Of a stretch of DNA of 64,000 nt, positions 44,962 through 54,065 are shown in pieces. A model generated the notes under the pieces. It worked only from the letters and a program-made list of their open reading frames with translations. It did no database searches and was not told the origin of the DNA. Numbering within the stretch: position 1 is the first letter of the stretch; every line of letters begins with the position of its first letter. Location: assembly GCA_963763485.1 (NCBI GenBank), contig CAVXOW010000008.1, positions 434,001 through 498,000 of the forward strand, read 5' to 3'. This DNA is from CAWCKS01 sp963763485 (GTDB lineage Bacteria; Pseudomonadota; Alphaproteobacteria; Rhizobiales; Xanthobacteraceae). Both the position numbers and the translations under genes were made by a program.

Positions 44962-45744
44962 GTGGAGTTGAAGACAGTCAAGACCCAACACGTTCCCGTC
45001 CGCTATCTCGAAGGCGGATCCGGGCCCGCCGCTGGTATTCCTGCATGGCGCGGGCGGCGTGACCGCCGGAAGATCCGTTCCTGAATGCGCTGGCGGAGAA
45101 ATATCACGTCTATGCGCCGCTGATCCCCGGCTACGGCGACAGCGAGGAGTGCCGGCGAAATCCGCGACATGCTGGATTTCACGCTGCACACCTGGGACGT
45201 GGTCGACGCGCTCGGCTTGAAAGATCCGATCCTGGTCGGCCACTCCATGGGCGGCATGATCGCAGCCGAAATGGCGGCGATTGCGCCGAACGACGTGTCG
45301 CGACTGGCGCTGATCTGCCCGGCCGGCTTGTGGCTCGACGATCATCCGATCGTCGACGTGTTCTCGACGCTGCCGTTCGAGATGCCGGCGCTGCTTTTTC
45401 ACGACGCCGAAGCCGGGCAGCGGCGATGCTGACGGCGGGCCTTGCGCTCGACGATCCAAAATTCCTGCAGGCTTATCTCGTCACCAATGCGCGCCAGCTC
45501 GGCATGGCCGGCAAGATGCTGTTTCCGATTCCGGAGCGCGGACTTGTCGCAGCGGCTCTATCGCGTCAAGGCGAAGACGGTGCTGGTCTGGGGCGACAGC
45601 GACAAGCTGATCTCGCCGATCTACGCCCACGAGTTCAAGCGGCTGATCAAGGGCGCGCAGCTGGTCTCGATTCCCGAAGCCAGCCACATGGTGATGCACG
45701 AGAAGACCCGCGAGACGGTCGCAGCGATTCAGCGATTGGGGTGA
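44962..45744 (+). CDS. Alpha/beta hydrolase (several frameshifts)
   Basis: The deduced sequence reads through several frames: VELKTVKTQHVPVRYLEGG, PPLVFLHGAGGV, YHVYAPLIPGYGDS, then the nucleophile elbow ILVGHSMGGMIAAEMAA, then VLVWGDSDKLISP, IPEASHMVMHEKTRETV. Ser in GHSMGG is the nucleophile; the acid and His are in the GDSDKL and ASHMV segments. Frame changes fall near 45020-45050, 45060-45075, 45140-45160, 45415 and 45545. The GTG start at 44962 follows AAGGAGG, which overlaps the LLM gene stop. The five errors make this the most damaged gene in the window. Confidence 0.75.
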
Positions 45745-45769
45745 GCTTGAAAAGCTAGTCATCTCTTCC

Positions 45770-45857
45770 GTCATGCCCGGCCTTGTGCCGGGCATCTACG
45801 TCTTTGTGGCGCGTTGGACGATAAGACGTGGATGGCCGGGACAAGCCCGGCCATGAC
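45770..45857. repeat. Dispersed intergenic inverted repeat, family C copy 2
   Basis: GTCATGCCCGGCCTTGTGCC, continuing GGGCAT, and GTGGATGGCCGGGACAAGCC, continuing CGGCCATGACG, repeat the arms of copy 1 at 2998. It is between the alpha/beta hydrolase and the citrate synthase, whose ends converge. Confidence 0.9.
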
Positions 45858-45876
45858 GATTTGCGAAACGTTGTCC

Positions 45877-47037
45877 TCACAGCCCGACATACCTCGCCCG
45901 CGGCCGGATCAGCCGGCCGGTCTGGCGCTGCTCCATGGCGTGGGCGAGCCAACCGGCCATGCGGCCGACGGCAAACAGCACGAACGGCGCTTCGTCGATC
46001 AGGTTCAGCTCGCGCGTCATCACGGCGAGCGCCATGTCGACGTTGGCGAGCACACCGGTCTCCTTCTCGGCAAGCCGCAGCGCGCGCATCCAGCGCGGAC
46101 CGGCCTTCAGCGCGCGCAACAGGTTGATCGCGCGGATGTCGCCCAGCGGATAGAGCGGATGGTTGAAGCCGAGCAGCGGCTCGCCGCGCTCGACCAGTGC
46201 ACGAATATAGGACTTCGGATCCGCCGCGCTGACGATGCGGTCGAGCAGCACCAGCGCCCGCGCCGAGGCCTGGCCGTGCAGCGGGCCCGACAAGGCGCAG
46301 AACCCGGCCAGCGCCGATGCCGCGAGCGACGCGCCGGTCGAGGCCGCCACGCGCACCGCAAAGGTCGAGGCGTTGAGCTCGTGATCGGCGATCAGCACCA
46401 GCGCACGACGCACAATGTCGGCACCGCGCGCGTCGAGGCCCCAGGCCGACGCGAGGCGCTGATGGATCAGGCCGAACGTTGCTTCGCCAGCGAGCGTATC
46501 GGCGAAACCATACAGCAGCGCCCACGCGTCGGTCTGTTGCAGCGTCTCGCTGCGCCCGTAGCTCGGCGGCTGCGTGTTGGCCGTCGCGGCGAGATAGTCG
46601 AATGCGCGCGCCTTGGCTGATGCGCCTTTCCCCGAAACACCGCGCGCCGCATCGCGCGTGATCGTCGCAGCATCGGGCACCTCGCACTGCCAGAGCACCG
46701 CGGCGGCCTCTTCCAGCGTCGCGCGGTTGGCAAGCTCCGCCGCCTCGCGGCCGCGGAAGATCAATTGGCCGTCGCGCACAGTCGAGATCGCGCTCTCAAG
46801 CACCGGCTCGCCCCAGGCGATTGCGCCGGTCGCGATGTCGGTGCGGCGGCGCGAACCGCGTTTGCGCTCGACCAGCGCCTGGATGTCGTATTTCGAATAG
46901 CTCGAGCGGCGCGGGTCGGCCGCATCGGGCCGGGTGCGGATCAGGCCGCGGCTGACATAGGCATAGAGCGTCTGCTGCCGCACGCCGAGCAACTCGGTCG
47001 CGTCCTGCCGGCTCATCCAGAGATCGGTGGTCTTCAT
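45877..47037 (-). CDS. Citrate synthase-family protein with N-terminal MerR-like HTH
   Basis: A 386-residue protein. The first ~30 residues form an HTH (MSRQDATELLGVRQQTLYAY) like a MerR DNA-binding head, followed by the citrate synthase fold. Catalytic residues are retained: His in LIADHELNASTFAVR, His in SGPLHGQASA and Asp in VLANVDMALAV. It may condense acetyl- or propionyl-CoA with an oxoacid, and bind DNA to control its own promoter. It is divergent from a CoA transferase gene, with TTGAYCAA-like sites between. The ATG at 47035-47037 is used. The family is known but its physiological role is unclear. Confidence 0.88.
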   Translation of the reverse strand: MKTTDLWMSRQDATELLGVRQQTLYAYVSRGLIRTRPDAADPRRSSYSKYDIQALVERKRGSRRRTDIATGAIAWGEPVLESAISTVRDGQLIFRGREAAELANRATLEEAAAVLWQCEVPDAATITRDAARGVSGKGASAKARAFDYLAATANTQPPSYGRSETLQQTDAWALLYGFADTLAGEATFGLIHQRLASAWGLDARGADIVRRALVLIADHELNASTFAVRVAASTGASLAASALAGFCALSGPLHGQASARALVLLDRIVSAADPKSYIRALVERGEPLLGFNHPLYPLGDIRAINLLRALKAGPRWMRALRLAEKETGVLANVDMALAVMTRELNLIDEAPFVLFAVGRMAGWLAHAMEQRQTGRLIRPRARYVGL

Positions 47038-47091
47038 CGTTGTGGTCCTGATTCCCGGCGATCCTGTCTGATGTTGATTGCAGCGCCAATA

Positions 47092-47140
47092 TTGACTGAT
47101 GCGATCAACTATATTGATTAACTTGATCAATCTTGACCAA
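47092..47140. promoter_or_regulatory. Cluster of TTGA-type half-sites between citrate synthase and CoA transferase
   Basis: Within 49 bases lie TTGAC (47092), GATCAA (47103), TTGAT (47115), the perfect TTGATCAA (47123-47130) and TTGACCAA (47133). TTGATTAACTTGATCAA at 47114-47130 is an imperfect palindrome. The region is AT-rich compared with its surroundings. It is placed where both divergent promoters must be and suits a dimeric HTH such as the one fused to the citrate synthase. Confidence 0.6.
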
Positions 47141-47199
47141 GACGAGGGTGCGCTCATTCTTGCGAGCGTGTCAATTGCTCGCATCACGAGGTAGCCGCC

Positions 47200-48628
47200 A
47201 TGACCGCATCATCGACCAAGGCCCTGCACGATCTCTGGCGTCTCGCGCAGTTGCCGGAAGCGGCGCTGTCACGCGCCACGTTGAGCGGCGAGGAGCCGGC
47301 GTTACCGTCGTCGTTTGCGGTCGGCGTCGCCGCGCAAAGCGCGATCGCGGCGGCGGCTCTCGCGGCGGCGGAGATCGGCGCGGCGCGCAGCGGAGACAAG
47401 GCAGGACGTCAGCGTCGACATCCGCGACGCCGCGCTGGAATGCACGGGCTTCTTCTCGATCGACGGCCGGGTGCCGGAAGCCTGGGACAAGATTTCCGGG
47501 CTCTATCCCTGCGGCGCCGACACCGGCGAGCCGGGTTTCGTCCGCATCCACGCCAACTTCGCCCATCATCGCGACGGCGCGCTAAAACTGCTCGGCCTGC
47601 CGGGCGGCGACAAGACCGAGAAGGCCGATGTCGAGCGCGCATTGAAAAAATGGCGCGCACAGGAGTTCGAGCAGGCCGCCGCCGACAACAAGCTCGTGGT
47701 CTCCGCGTTGCGCAGCTTTGCCGAATGGGACGCGCATCCGGCGAGCGCGGCATTGAGGGCGCAACCGCTGCTGAGCATCGAGAAGATCGGCGAAGCCGCG
47801 CCGATCCCGTTGCCGCCGTTGAGCCCGCGCGAGCAGCCGCTGTCAGGCATTCGCGTGCTCGATCTCACCCGTATTCTCGCTGGCCCGACTTGCGGCCGCA
47901 CACTCGCCGCTTACGGCGCCGACGTGATGCTGATCAACTCGCCGAACCTGCCGAACATCGAAGCTGTTATCGACACCAGCCGCGGCAAACTGTCGGCGCA
48001 TGTCGATCTCGACACGGAAGCCGGCCGCGCCACGCTGCGCGAGCTCGCGCGCGACGCCAATGTCTTTGTGCAGGGCTATCGTCCCGACGGCATTGCCGCG
48101 CGGGGCTTTGGGCCTGATGAACTCGCGAAACTCAGGCCCGGCATCGTCTATGTCTCGCTCAGCGCCTACGGTCATCTCGGGCCCTGGGGCAACAAGCGCG
48201 GTTTTGACTCGCTGGTGCAGACCGCGACCGGCTTCAATCACGCCGAGGGCGAGGCGTTCGGCGGCGGCCCGCGCGCGCTGCCGATGCAGATCCTCGATTT
48301 TGCTTCGGGCTTCCTGATGGCGTTCGGCGCGCAGGCGGCGCTGCTGCGCCAGGCGCGCGAAGGCGGCAGCTGGCACGTCCGCGTCTCGCTGGCGCGCACC
48401 GGCCTGTGGCTGCGCGAGCTCGGCCGCGTCGTGGGCGGCACCGATGCGCCGAAGCCCGATCTCGACACGCTGAAGCGTCACCTGCAGGCCTACGATTCCG
48501 GCTACGGCAAGCTGGTGGCGATGCCGCACGCGGCGAAGTTTTCCGCGACGCCGGCGCATTGGGCGAGGCCGTCGATGCCGCCCGGCTCGCACCCGCCGGT
48601 GTGGCCGCGCAAGGCCGCGGCGGCGTAA
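47200..48628 (+). CDS. Large two-part family III CoA transferase (frameshifted)
   Basis: A ~475-residue CaiB/BaiF protein. The C-terminal half carries GIRVLDLTRILAGPTCGRTL, SRGKLSAHVDLDTEAGRA and the probable catalytic Asp in MQILDFASGFLMAFGAQ. The N-terminal ~170 residues (DLWRLAQLPEAALSR and GTRF-type segments after the shift) form an extra region before the usual start. The frame changes at about 47395-47405 (AAGG in place of AAG), and 1429 bases fits one insertion. The ATG at 47200 lies opposite the citrate synthase gene. The two could act on the same organic acid, with the HTH of the synthase as the regulator. Confidence 0.82.
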
Positions 48629-48650
48629 CCAAGTACCTCTCGCGTCTAAT

Positions 48651-48750
48651 TCCGCTCATTCCCGCGAAGGCGGGAATCCAGGAGCAATCAAAAATGGGCT
48701 GTGGCTGTTTGGCAAAGACTGGGTTCCCGCATCCGCGGGAACGAGCGGAA
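48651..48750. repeat. Dispersed intergenic inverted repeat, family E copy 2
   Basis: TCCGCTCATTCCCGCGAAGG, continuing CGGGAATCC, is followed at 48718-48750 by CTGGGTTCCCGCATCCGCGG, continuing GAACGAGCGGA. It matches the family E copy at 12199. Confidence 0.88.
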
Positions 48751-48776
48751 GAGGAGACCAGCGGTTCGCGGTGCTG

Positions 48777-49755
48777 TTACCGCCAATCGTCAATGACGTA
48801 GACACCGGGACGGCAGTAGCCGGGGTCGTTGTGCCGGTGCATGGCGACGCCCTGGAAGTCGGTGCGGAAGCCGCGCGCGATGAGGTTCTTGTAGGCCTCG
48901 GAGCGGGCCATGTTCACGCCGGCCAGCAGCGTCGGCATGCCGACGGTGCGCGCAAGCGCGGCGCACGCGTCGAGCAGGCGGCCGAAGTCGCGCTCGGCCA
49001 TCGCACTGTCGCGCGCGGCGCCGAACTTGATGAAACAACAATCGGCGCCGGCCTCGCTGTTCGGGCCGTAGTGGCAGATCGCAAAGCCTGCGAGCCCGCC
49101 GACTCCCTCGATCAGCACGGTGTCGCCGAGCCCCTGCTCGTGGGTGGCACGGATTTCATCGGACAGGTCGAGGCCGGGATACAGCTTGTCGGTCAGCTCG
49201 CGGCAGGATTTCAGCGCATCAGCGCGCTGCGTCTCGTAGAGATTGCTGAAACGCGACCACGCCGCTGGCGGCCGGCGCGGCCGGCACCGGCGCCGCCATC
49301 ACCGCAGTCAGGAAGCGCGGATAGAAGCCGTATTTCTGATAGAGCGCGATGTGCTTGGCACTCTGCGCGAAGGTGAAGAGGCCGACGTGACGCGAGTCCC
49401 AGCTGTGGAACTGCGCCATGGTGCGGTCCAGCAGCTTGCGCGCAATTCCGCTTTCCTGCAGTTCGGGACGCACCGTCAGCGGGCCGAAGAAGCCGACGCT
49501 GCCCCAACGGGTGGCGAAGTTCGAGCCGATCAGCTTGCCGTCGAGGCTCGCACCGAAGCCGGCAACATGCGGCGCGCGATGGCGGCCATGGACATAGTCG
49601 CGGTCGTTCCAGAAGGTCGACGGATCGGGCGCGCCGAGAAACGTGCCGAACGCCAGCCGCACGATCAGCGCGGCCTCGCCCAGGTCCTCGTCCTCGAGCG
49701 CCTGCACGACCGTGCGGCTCGCGATCGATGGCGTACCCGGAGGACTCGACGGCAT
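48777..49755 (-). CDS. GNAT acetyltransferase with two GNAT domains (frameshifted)
   Basis: The N-terminal part (LIVRLAFGTFLGAPDPST, FFGPLTVRPELQESGIARKLL, HIALYQKYGFYPR) and the C-terminal part (YGPNSEAGADCCFIKFGAA, LLAGVNMARSEAYKNLIARGF) are in different frames, joined at about 49219-49225. The span of 979 bases fits one insertion. The first domain shows the acetyl-CoA P-loop type V-R-P-x-x-x-x-x-G-I-A-R/K. The ATG at 49755 is chosen, but a GTG at 49782 is possible. Substrate unknown. It diverges from the GST gene. Confidence 0.8.
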
Positions 49756-49856
49756 CGGATTGTTCCCGCATTCCGGCTTCACGCAAGGCCGGTCCTGAGT
49801 CAGGCTACACGCTGCACCGCGATGCGCAACAGGCGCGATGACGACGGAACGAAGCC

Positions 49857-50782
49857 ATGACGAGCGATCTCATCCTGCATCACTACGACTTCTCGAATTA
49901 TTCCGAGAAGGCGCGGCTCGCGCTCGGCTACAAAGGGCTCGACTGGCATTCAGTGATCATTCCACCGGTGGCGCCGAAGCCGGACCTGACGCCGCTGACC
50001 GGCGGCTATCGCCGTACCCCGGTACTGCAGATCGGCGCCGACATCTATTGTGACACGCAACTGATCCTGCGCGAACTCGAGCGGCGCAAGCCGCAGCCGA
50101 TGTTGTTTCCCGCGGAGAGCCGCGCGCTCGCCGACGCGATCGCCTATTGGGCCGAGCACGAACTGTTCCGGCCGATCTCGCTCTATGTCTCGGGCTCCAA
50201 TCTCGACGTACTGCCGCCGAACCTGCAGGCCGACCGCTCACTGATGCGTGGGCTGCCGGTTCCCGACGAGGCGACCGTAAAGCGCGCGGCGATGCGGAAT
50301 GCACCGCTGGTGCGTATCCTGATCGCGCGGGTCGAGGAATTTTTCCGGGACGGCCGACGATGGATTGCCGGGGATGACGTCACCGTCGCCGATTTCGCCT
50401 GTTATCACGCGCTGTGGTTCGTCACCGGCCGCACAGATCGCCTCGCCCACGAACTTGCGCCTTACCCGCGGATCGGCGAATGGATGCAGCGCATGCGCGG
50501 CTTTTCCCGGCCGCCGGTGGCGACGCTGACCGCGCGGGAAGCGCTGGACATTGCTGCTGCAGCGACGCCGGCGGCCGCTGCGCGAGTCGCGACCATTTGC
50601 GGAGGATCCGAAGCCCGGCGTGCGTGTCAGAGATTCGCGCTGACGATTATGGCCGCGATCCGGTGGAGGGCGAACTGGTGTTTATCGATGCCGAGGAGAT
50701 CGCGCTGCGCCGGCATGACGACAGGGTCGGCGAGATCGTCGTGCATTTTCCGCGGCTGGGCTATGATTTGCGGGTGGTGTGA
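49857..50782 (+). CDS. Glutathione S-transferase family protein with a C-terminal extension (two frameshifts)
   Basis: A GST-like protein of about 308 residues. The N-terminal thioredoxin-like domain (LILHHYDFSNYSEKARLALG) and all-helical C-terminal domain (WIAGDDVTVADFACYHALWF) are in one frame. A C-terminal extension, DYGRDPVEGELVFIDAEEIALRR, is two frames away after changes near 50575-50630. The 926-base length supports two insertions. Function is probably glutathione conjugation or peroxidase-like protection; the extension is typical of some Bradyrhizobium-type GSTs. The ATG at 49857 is used. Confidence 0.82.
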
Positions 50783-50785
50783 AGT

Positions 50786-50909
50786 TGTCGTCCCCGCGAA
50801 CGCGGGGACCCAAATGCCGTAGCAGACTGGAACGACTGACGCGTGGACCGAGACCCAACGAGCCACAGTCGCAAGGAGTGATGGGTCCCCGCGTTCGCGG
50901 GAACGACGG
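50786..50909. repeat. Dispersed intergenic inverted repeat, family B copy 1
   Basis: TCGTCCCCGCGAACGCGGGG, continuing ACCCA, is mirrored by TGGGTCCCCGCGTTCGCGGG, continuing AACGACGG. Copies are at 54978 and 59573, and a half copy at 24215. It is between two convergent genes. Confidence 0.9.
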
Positions 50910-50924
50910 GTCGATGCCGCGATC

Positions 50925-52343
50925 CTACATCCCAGGCGCCTTGCCTCGCCCCAGCACCGCTTCCAGCGACAAGCCAAGTGACAGCAGCGGGCGGTCCTGG
51001 CCGCTGAGCGCATCGAATTCCAGTCCGATCGGCAGAGCATCTGCCGTCGTGCCGGCAGGCAGCACGAGACTCGCCATGCTGGCGCAGCTGCCGAGCGCGA
51101 TGTTGCGGCCGAAGGCGGCGCGGATCGGTACCTTCTGATCCGCGACCTCGACGATGCTTTCGAGACCGATCCTGGTCGGCGGGCACAAGATCACCGGATG
51201 CGCCAGCGCGACGATATTGTTCTCGCGATACCAGTCGCGCAGCGCGGCCTTGAGCTGTTCGCGTTTGGCCAGCATCGCCTCATAGGCTTCGCGCGGCGGC
51301 CGGTTCGCAGGGCTCGCCATCGACGCGACGAGAGCGCGGATCGAAGGCCCGGCCTGCGCCAGCATCGTCTCCAGGGTCAGCCCGGTGTCCTGCTCGCGCA
51401 GAAATGCCTCGATGCGCGAGGCGGCCTCACAGGCGATGATCGTGAAGGCGATATCGGGCGCCGCGCGTAAAATTTCGGGCATCTTGAGCTCGACCAGGAC
51501 AGCACCGGCGTCGCGCAGTCTTGCGAACGCAGCAGCGACAACGCGCTCGACCGCAGGATCGAGGCCGGCGAGAAAATGATCCGCGAGGCCAAGGCGAACG
51601 CCTTTCAGCGGCGCTGCTGATGACGGCGGCGTGTCGCCGATGACGACGCTGTCGAACAGCATGAGATCGGCAACCGAGCGCGCCACCGGCCCGACCTGGT
51701 CGAATTTGTCTGATGTGAGCGACATGATGCCATGATCGGAGTAGCGGCCGAATGTAGGCCGCAAGCCGGCAAGGCCGCAGCAGGCCGCGGGCACACGGAT
51801 CGAGCCCAGCGTGTCCTCGGCGATCGCGAGCGGGGCGATCCGCGCGGCCACGGCGGCGGCCGAGCCGCCACTGCTGCCGCCGGGAATGCGGCTGCGATCA
51901 TGCGGGTTGTGAACGCTGCCAAAACATTCGTTGTTGCTGGTCCAGCCGAACGAGAGCTCGTGCAGGTTGGTCTTGCCCATGATGATGGCACCGGCCGCCT
52001 TCAGTGGCTTCAACACATCGGCATCGGCTTTGGGGCGGAAATCACGCAAACCGCGCGTGCCCTGCGAGGTCGGGTAGTCCGCCGTATTGACGCTGTCCTT
52101 CACCGGGATCGGCAGGCCGTGCATGGGGCCGAGCGAACTGCCTGCGCTGCGGGCCTTGTCAGCGGCACGTGCGGCTTCAAGCACCCTCTCGGGATCGAGG
52201 GTGCGAAAGGCGTTGAGATCGGCGCATTGTCGCGCCCGCACCAGCAACGCACCGGCGTAAGCTTCCGCCGCCAGATCGCCGCGGCGCAACAGCGTGACTG
52301 CATCGGTTGCCGTCAGCTCAATGAGATCGTCCGCCGTCGCCAT
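50925..52343 (-). CDS. Amidase signature enzyme
   Basis: A 472-residue amidase. The catalytic triad is seen as Lys in PIPVKDSVNTAD, cis-Ser and nucleophilic Ser in IPGGSSGGSAAAVA and the conserved LGSIRVPAACCGLAGLRP context. The substrate is unknown (aliphatic or aryl amides). The start is the ATG at 52341-52343; longer in-frame starts upstream have no ribosome-binding site. It lies downstream of a small membrane protein gene on the same strand with about 80 bases between them, so co-transcription is possible. Confidence 0.9.
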   Translation of the reverse strand: MATADDLIELTATDAVTLLRRGDLAAEAYAGALLVRARQCADLNAFRTLDPERVLEAARAADKARSAGSSLGPMHGLPIPVKDSVNTADYPTSQGTRGLRDFRPKADADVLKPLKAAGAIIMGKTNLHELSFGWTSNNECFGSVHNPHDRSRIPGGSSGGSAAAVAARIAPLAIAEDTLGSIRVPAACCGLAGLRPTFGRYSDHGIMSLTSDKFDQVGPVARSVADLMLFDSVVIGDTPPSSAAPLKGVRLGLADHFLAGLDPAVERVVAAAFARLRDAGAVLVELKMPEILRAAPDIAFTIIACEAASRIEAFLREQDTGLTLETMLAQAGPSIRALVASMASPANRPPREAYEAMLAKREQLKAALRDWYRENNIVALAHPVILCPPTRIGLESIVEVADQKVPIRAAFGRNIALGSCASMASLVLPAGTTADALPIGLEFDALSGQDRPLLSLGLSLEAVLGRGKAPGM

Positions 52344-52422
52344 GGCACGCCGCTCCGCGAAAGTCCGGCGACTATTTTGGGCGCGCCGCGCGGCCAGCGT
52401 CAAACGGATTCGATCAGCAGGG

Positions 52423-52593
52423 CTAGGTCTTCTTCCAGCGCTGTACCCACCAGCCGGCGCCGACCACAAACAGGAAGATCAGCACCATGGCGATCATGAC
52501 CTCGACCACGCCGAAATTGGCGGCGTCACGAGCGACGAACAGCGCGGCAATCGATCCGGCCGCAACGAGCAGCAATCGCGCAATCCAGATCAT
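52423..52593 (-). CDS. Small two-helix membrane protein of unknown function
   Basis: A 56-residue protein with two hydrophobic helices (IWIARLLLVAAGSIAALFVA and VMIAMVLIFLFVVGAGWWV) and a basic WKKT tail. The ATG at 52591-52593 has only a weak AGGAT upstream. A longer in-frame upstream reading lacks coding character and is not used. The pattern is like other small inner-membrane proteins. No function known. Confidence 0.55.
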   Translation of the reverse strand: MIWIARLLLVAAGSIAALFVARDAANFGVVEVMIAMVLIFLFVVGAGWWVQRWKKT

Positions 52594-52681
52594 GGCAACG
52601 ATCCTGACAATGAAACCAATGAATGATGCGACGGCCTGTAGTGATGTGCGTTGATGCCAATCAACCTTCCGGCAGCGAAAG

Positions 52682-53059
52682 CTACGAAGTCGCTCCAAGC
52701 TCGCAGGTGTATTCGCGCTCGCGGATGATCTGGCCTTCGCAGAATTCGAGCACGCTGACCACCAACACTTTTCGGGCACCCACGGTGAACAGGCATTCGG
52801 CGACCCAAAGGGCGCCCTGGCCCATCACGACATCGACCTTGACCAGTTCGCGTTCCGGATGAGCTATCCGCGCGGCCTTGATATTGTCGCGGCCGGAGAT
52901 GGTGGCGCCGAGTTGCGGCTGGATCAGCACGGCATCGCGCCGATAGACCCGGTGGGCCTTGTCGAAATCGTGGGTGTGCAGCCCGCTCAGATGGGCCTGG
53001 ACCGCCGATTCATCAAGCGTGAGTTCCAGGTCCTCGTCACCAACGGCAATATCGCCCAT
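52682..53059 (-). CDS. NTF2-like (SnoaL/DUF4440-type) protein
   Basis: A 125-residue cone-shaped alpha+beta protein. Features are an N-terminal helix (ESAVQAHLSGLHTHDFDKAH), DAVLIQPQLGATISGRDNIKAA, and beta strands (VDVVMGQGALWVAECLF, VLVVSVLEFCEGQIIREREYT). Some relatives are ketosteroid isomerase-like or polyketide cyclase-like, others bind ligands. Function is undetermined. It is followed by a repeat-rich gap. Confidence 0.75.
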   Translation of the reverse strand: MGDIAVGDEDLELTLDESAVQAHLSGLHTHDFDKAHRVYRRDAVLIQPQLGATISGRDNIKAARIAHPERELVKVDVVMGQGALWVAECLFTVGARKVLVVSVLEFCEGQIIREREYTCELGATS

Positions 53060-53180
53060 GTTCGCCCGGCCTCAGGCCGCCTCTGTTGATGATTTCATCT
53101 TATATCAATATCGGCCCGGCGGTTCGCCTTTCTTGATACGCATCAAAGGCAAAGGCAAGGTTGGTCCCAAATCTTGTTTT

Positions 53181-53251
53181 GCGCATGTCCTATTGGACAA
53201 ACGAAGACGTTTGTCCGGGAAAACCGGTGCCCAGTTTTCCGGGACATGCGC
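53181..53251. repeat. Dispersed repeat, family F with terminal inverted repeats
   Basis: GCGCATGTCC at the left end is mirrored by GGACATGCGC at the right end. Inner arms ACAAACG/CGTTTGT (53198-53213) and GGGAAAACCGG / CCAGTTTTCC are also present, giving two nested hairpins. This is like the Bradyrhizobium-type repeat with a GAAAACCGG core. It ends exactly at the HAD gene stop, whose TAG is the last part of the element. Confidence 0.75.
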
Positions 53252-53884
53252 TACCGCAGCTCCAGTCCGGTCGCCATCTCGAGTTCGGCGATCGCCTGCG
53301 CGCCTTCGACCACCTTGATCGTGGTCATGCCCATGGCGCGCGCAGGTTTAAGGTTGACGCCAAGGTCGTCGAGGTAAATGCAGCGCTTCGGGTCGACGCC
53401 GAGCGCTTCAATCATCATTTCATAAATGCGCGGGTCGGGCTTGCGCAAGCCGATCTTGGCCGAACTCGATGATGTGATCGAACAGCACCATCACCTCGGC
53501 AGCATAGATCGACTTGCCGCCGCGGCTGCCGACTGCGTTGGCCGGAAGGTTGTTGGTGATGCAGCCGGTCTTGAACTTCGTCTTCACGCGGCGCAGTGCC
53601 TCGACCATCTCGGGACGCGGATCGCCCGACAATAGCGGCAGCACGTCCCTGCCCCGCACCTCCGCGCCGAGCGCGAGCGATTCTGCGGCGAACAGCTGAT
53701 CGAAGGTGTCGAGATCGACCTCGGCGCGTTCGAACTTCGCCCACGCATTGTCATGGTGGTTGGCGGCATTGGTGCGGCGGATGATGTCGGCCGGCAGGCC
53801 CTTTTCGCGCTCGTAGCGCGCGAACGCATCGAACGGCGAGGTCGTGAACACGCCGCCAAAATCCCAGATCACTGCGTCGACCAT
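53251..53884 (-). CDS. HAD-superfamily hydrolase (frameshifted)
   Basis: A ~211-residue HAD phosphatase-type protein. Motif I is IWDFGGVF (nucleophile Asp), motif II Thr is in CITNNLPAN, and after the frame change near 53455 come motif III Lys in GLRKPDPRIYE and motif IV acidic pair in CIYLDDLGVN. The 634-base span fits one insertion. The gene is otherwise canonical; the frame break is probably error. Substrate may be a phosphorylated sugar or other small molecule. Confidence 0.85.
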
Positions 53885-53960
53885 TTTTTTGTTCCTGATT
53901 TTGCCAAAGACGAGCTAGCACAGTGCTATTGTGGCGGCCAGCCTCACCTCATACTCAGTC

Positions 53961-54060
53961 GTCATGCCCCGCTTCAAGCGGGGCATCCAGTAATCCGCAG
54001 CGTGGCTAAATCTCAAACGTATGAGGTTACTGGATCGCCCGGTTAAACCGGGAGATGACA
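53961..54060. repeat. Dispersed intergenic inverted repeat, family D copy 2
   Basis: GTCATGCCCCGCTTCAAGCG, continuing GGGCATCCAGTAATCCGCAG, then TTACTGGATCGCCCGGTTAA, continuing ACCGGGAGATGACA. It repeats the family D copy at 10232. Confidence 0.88.
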
Positions 54061-54065
54061 ACAAA

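Noticed and set aside
47200..48628. Separate short proteins in the N-terminal part of the large CoA transferase
   Set aside because: Both segments match one protein family when one base is removed at about 47400.
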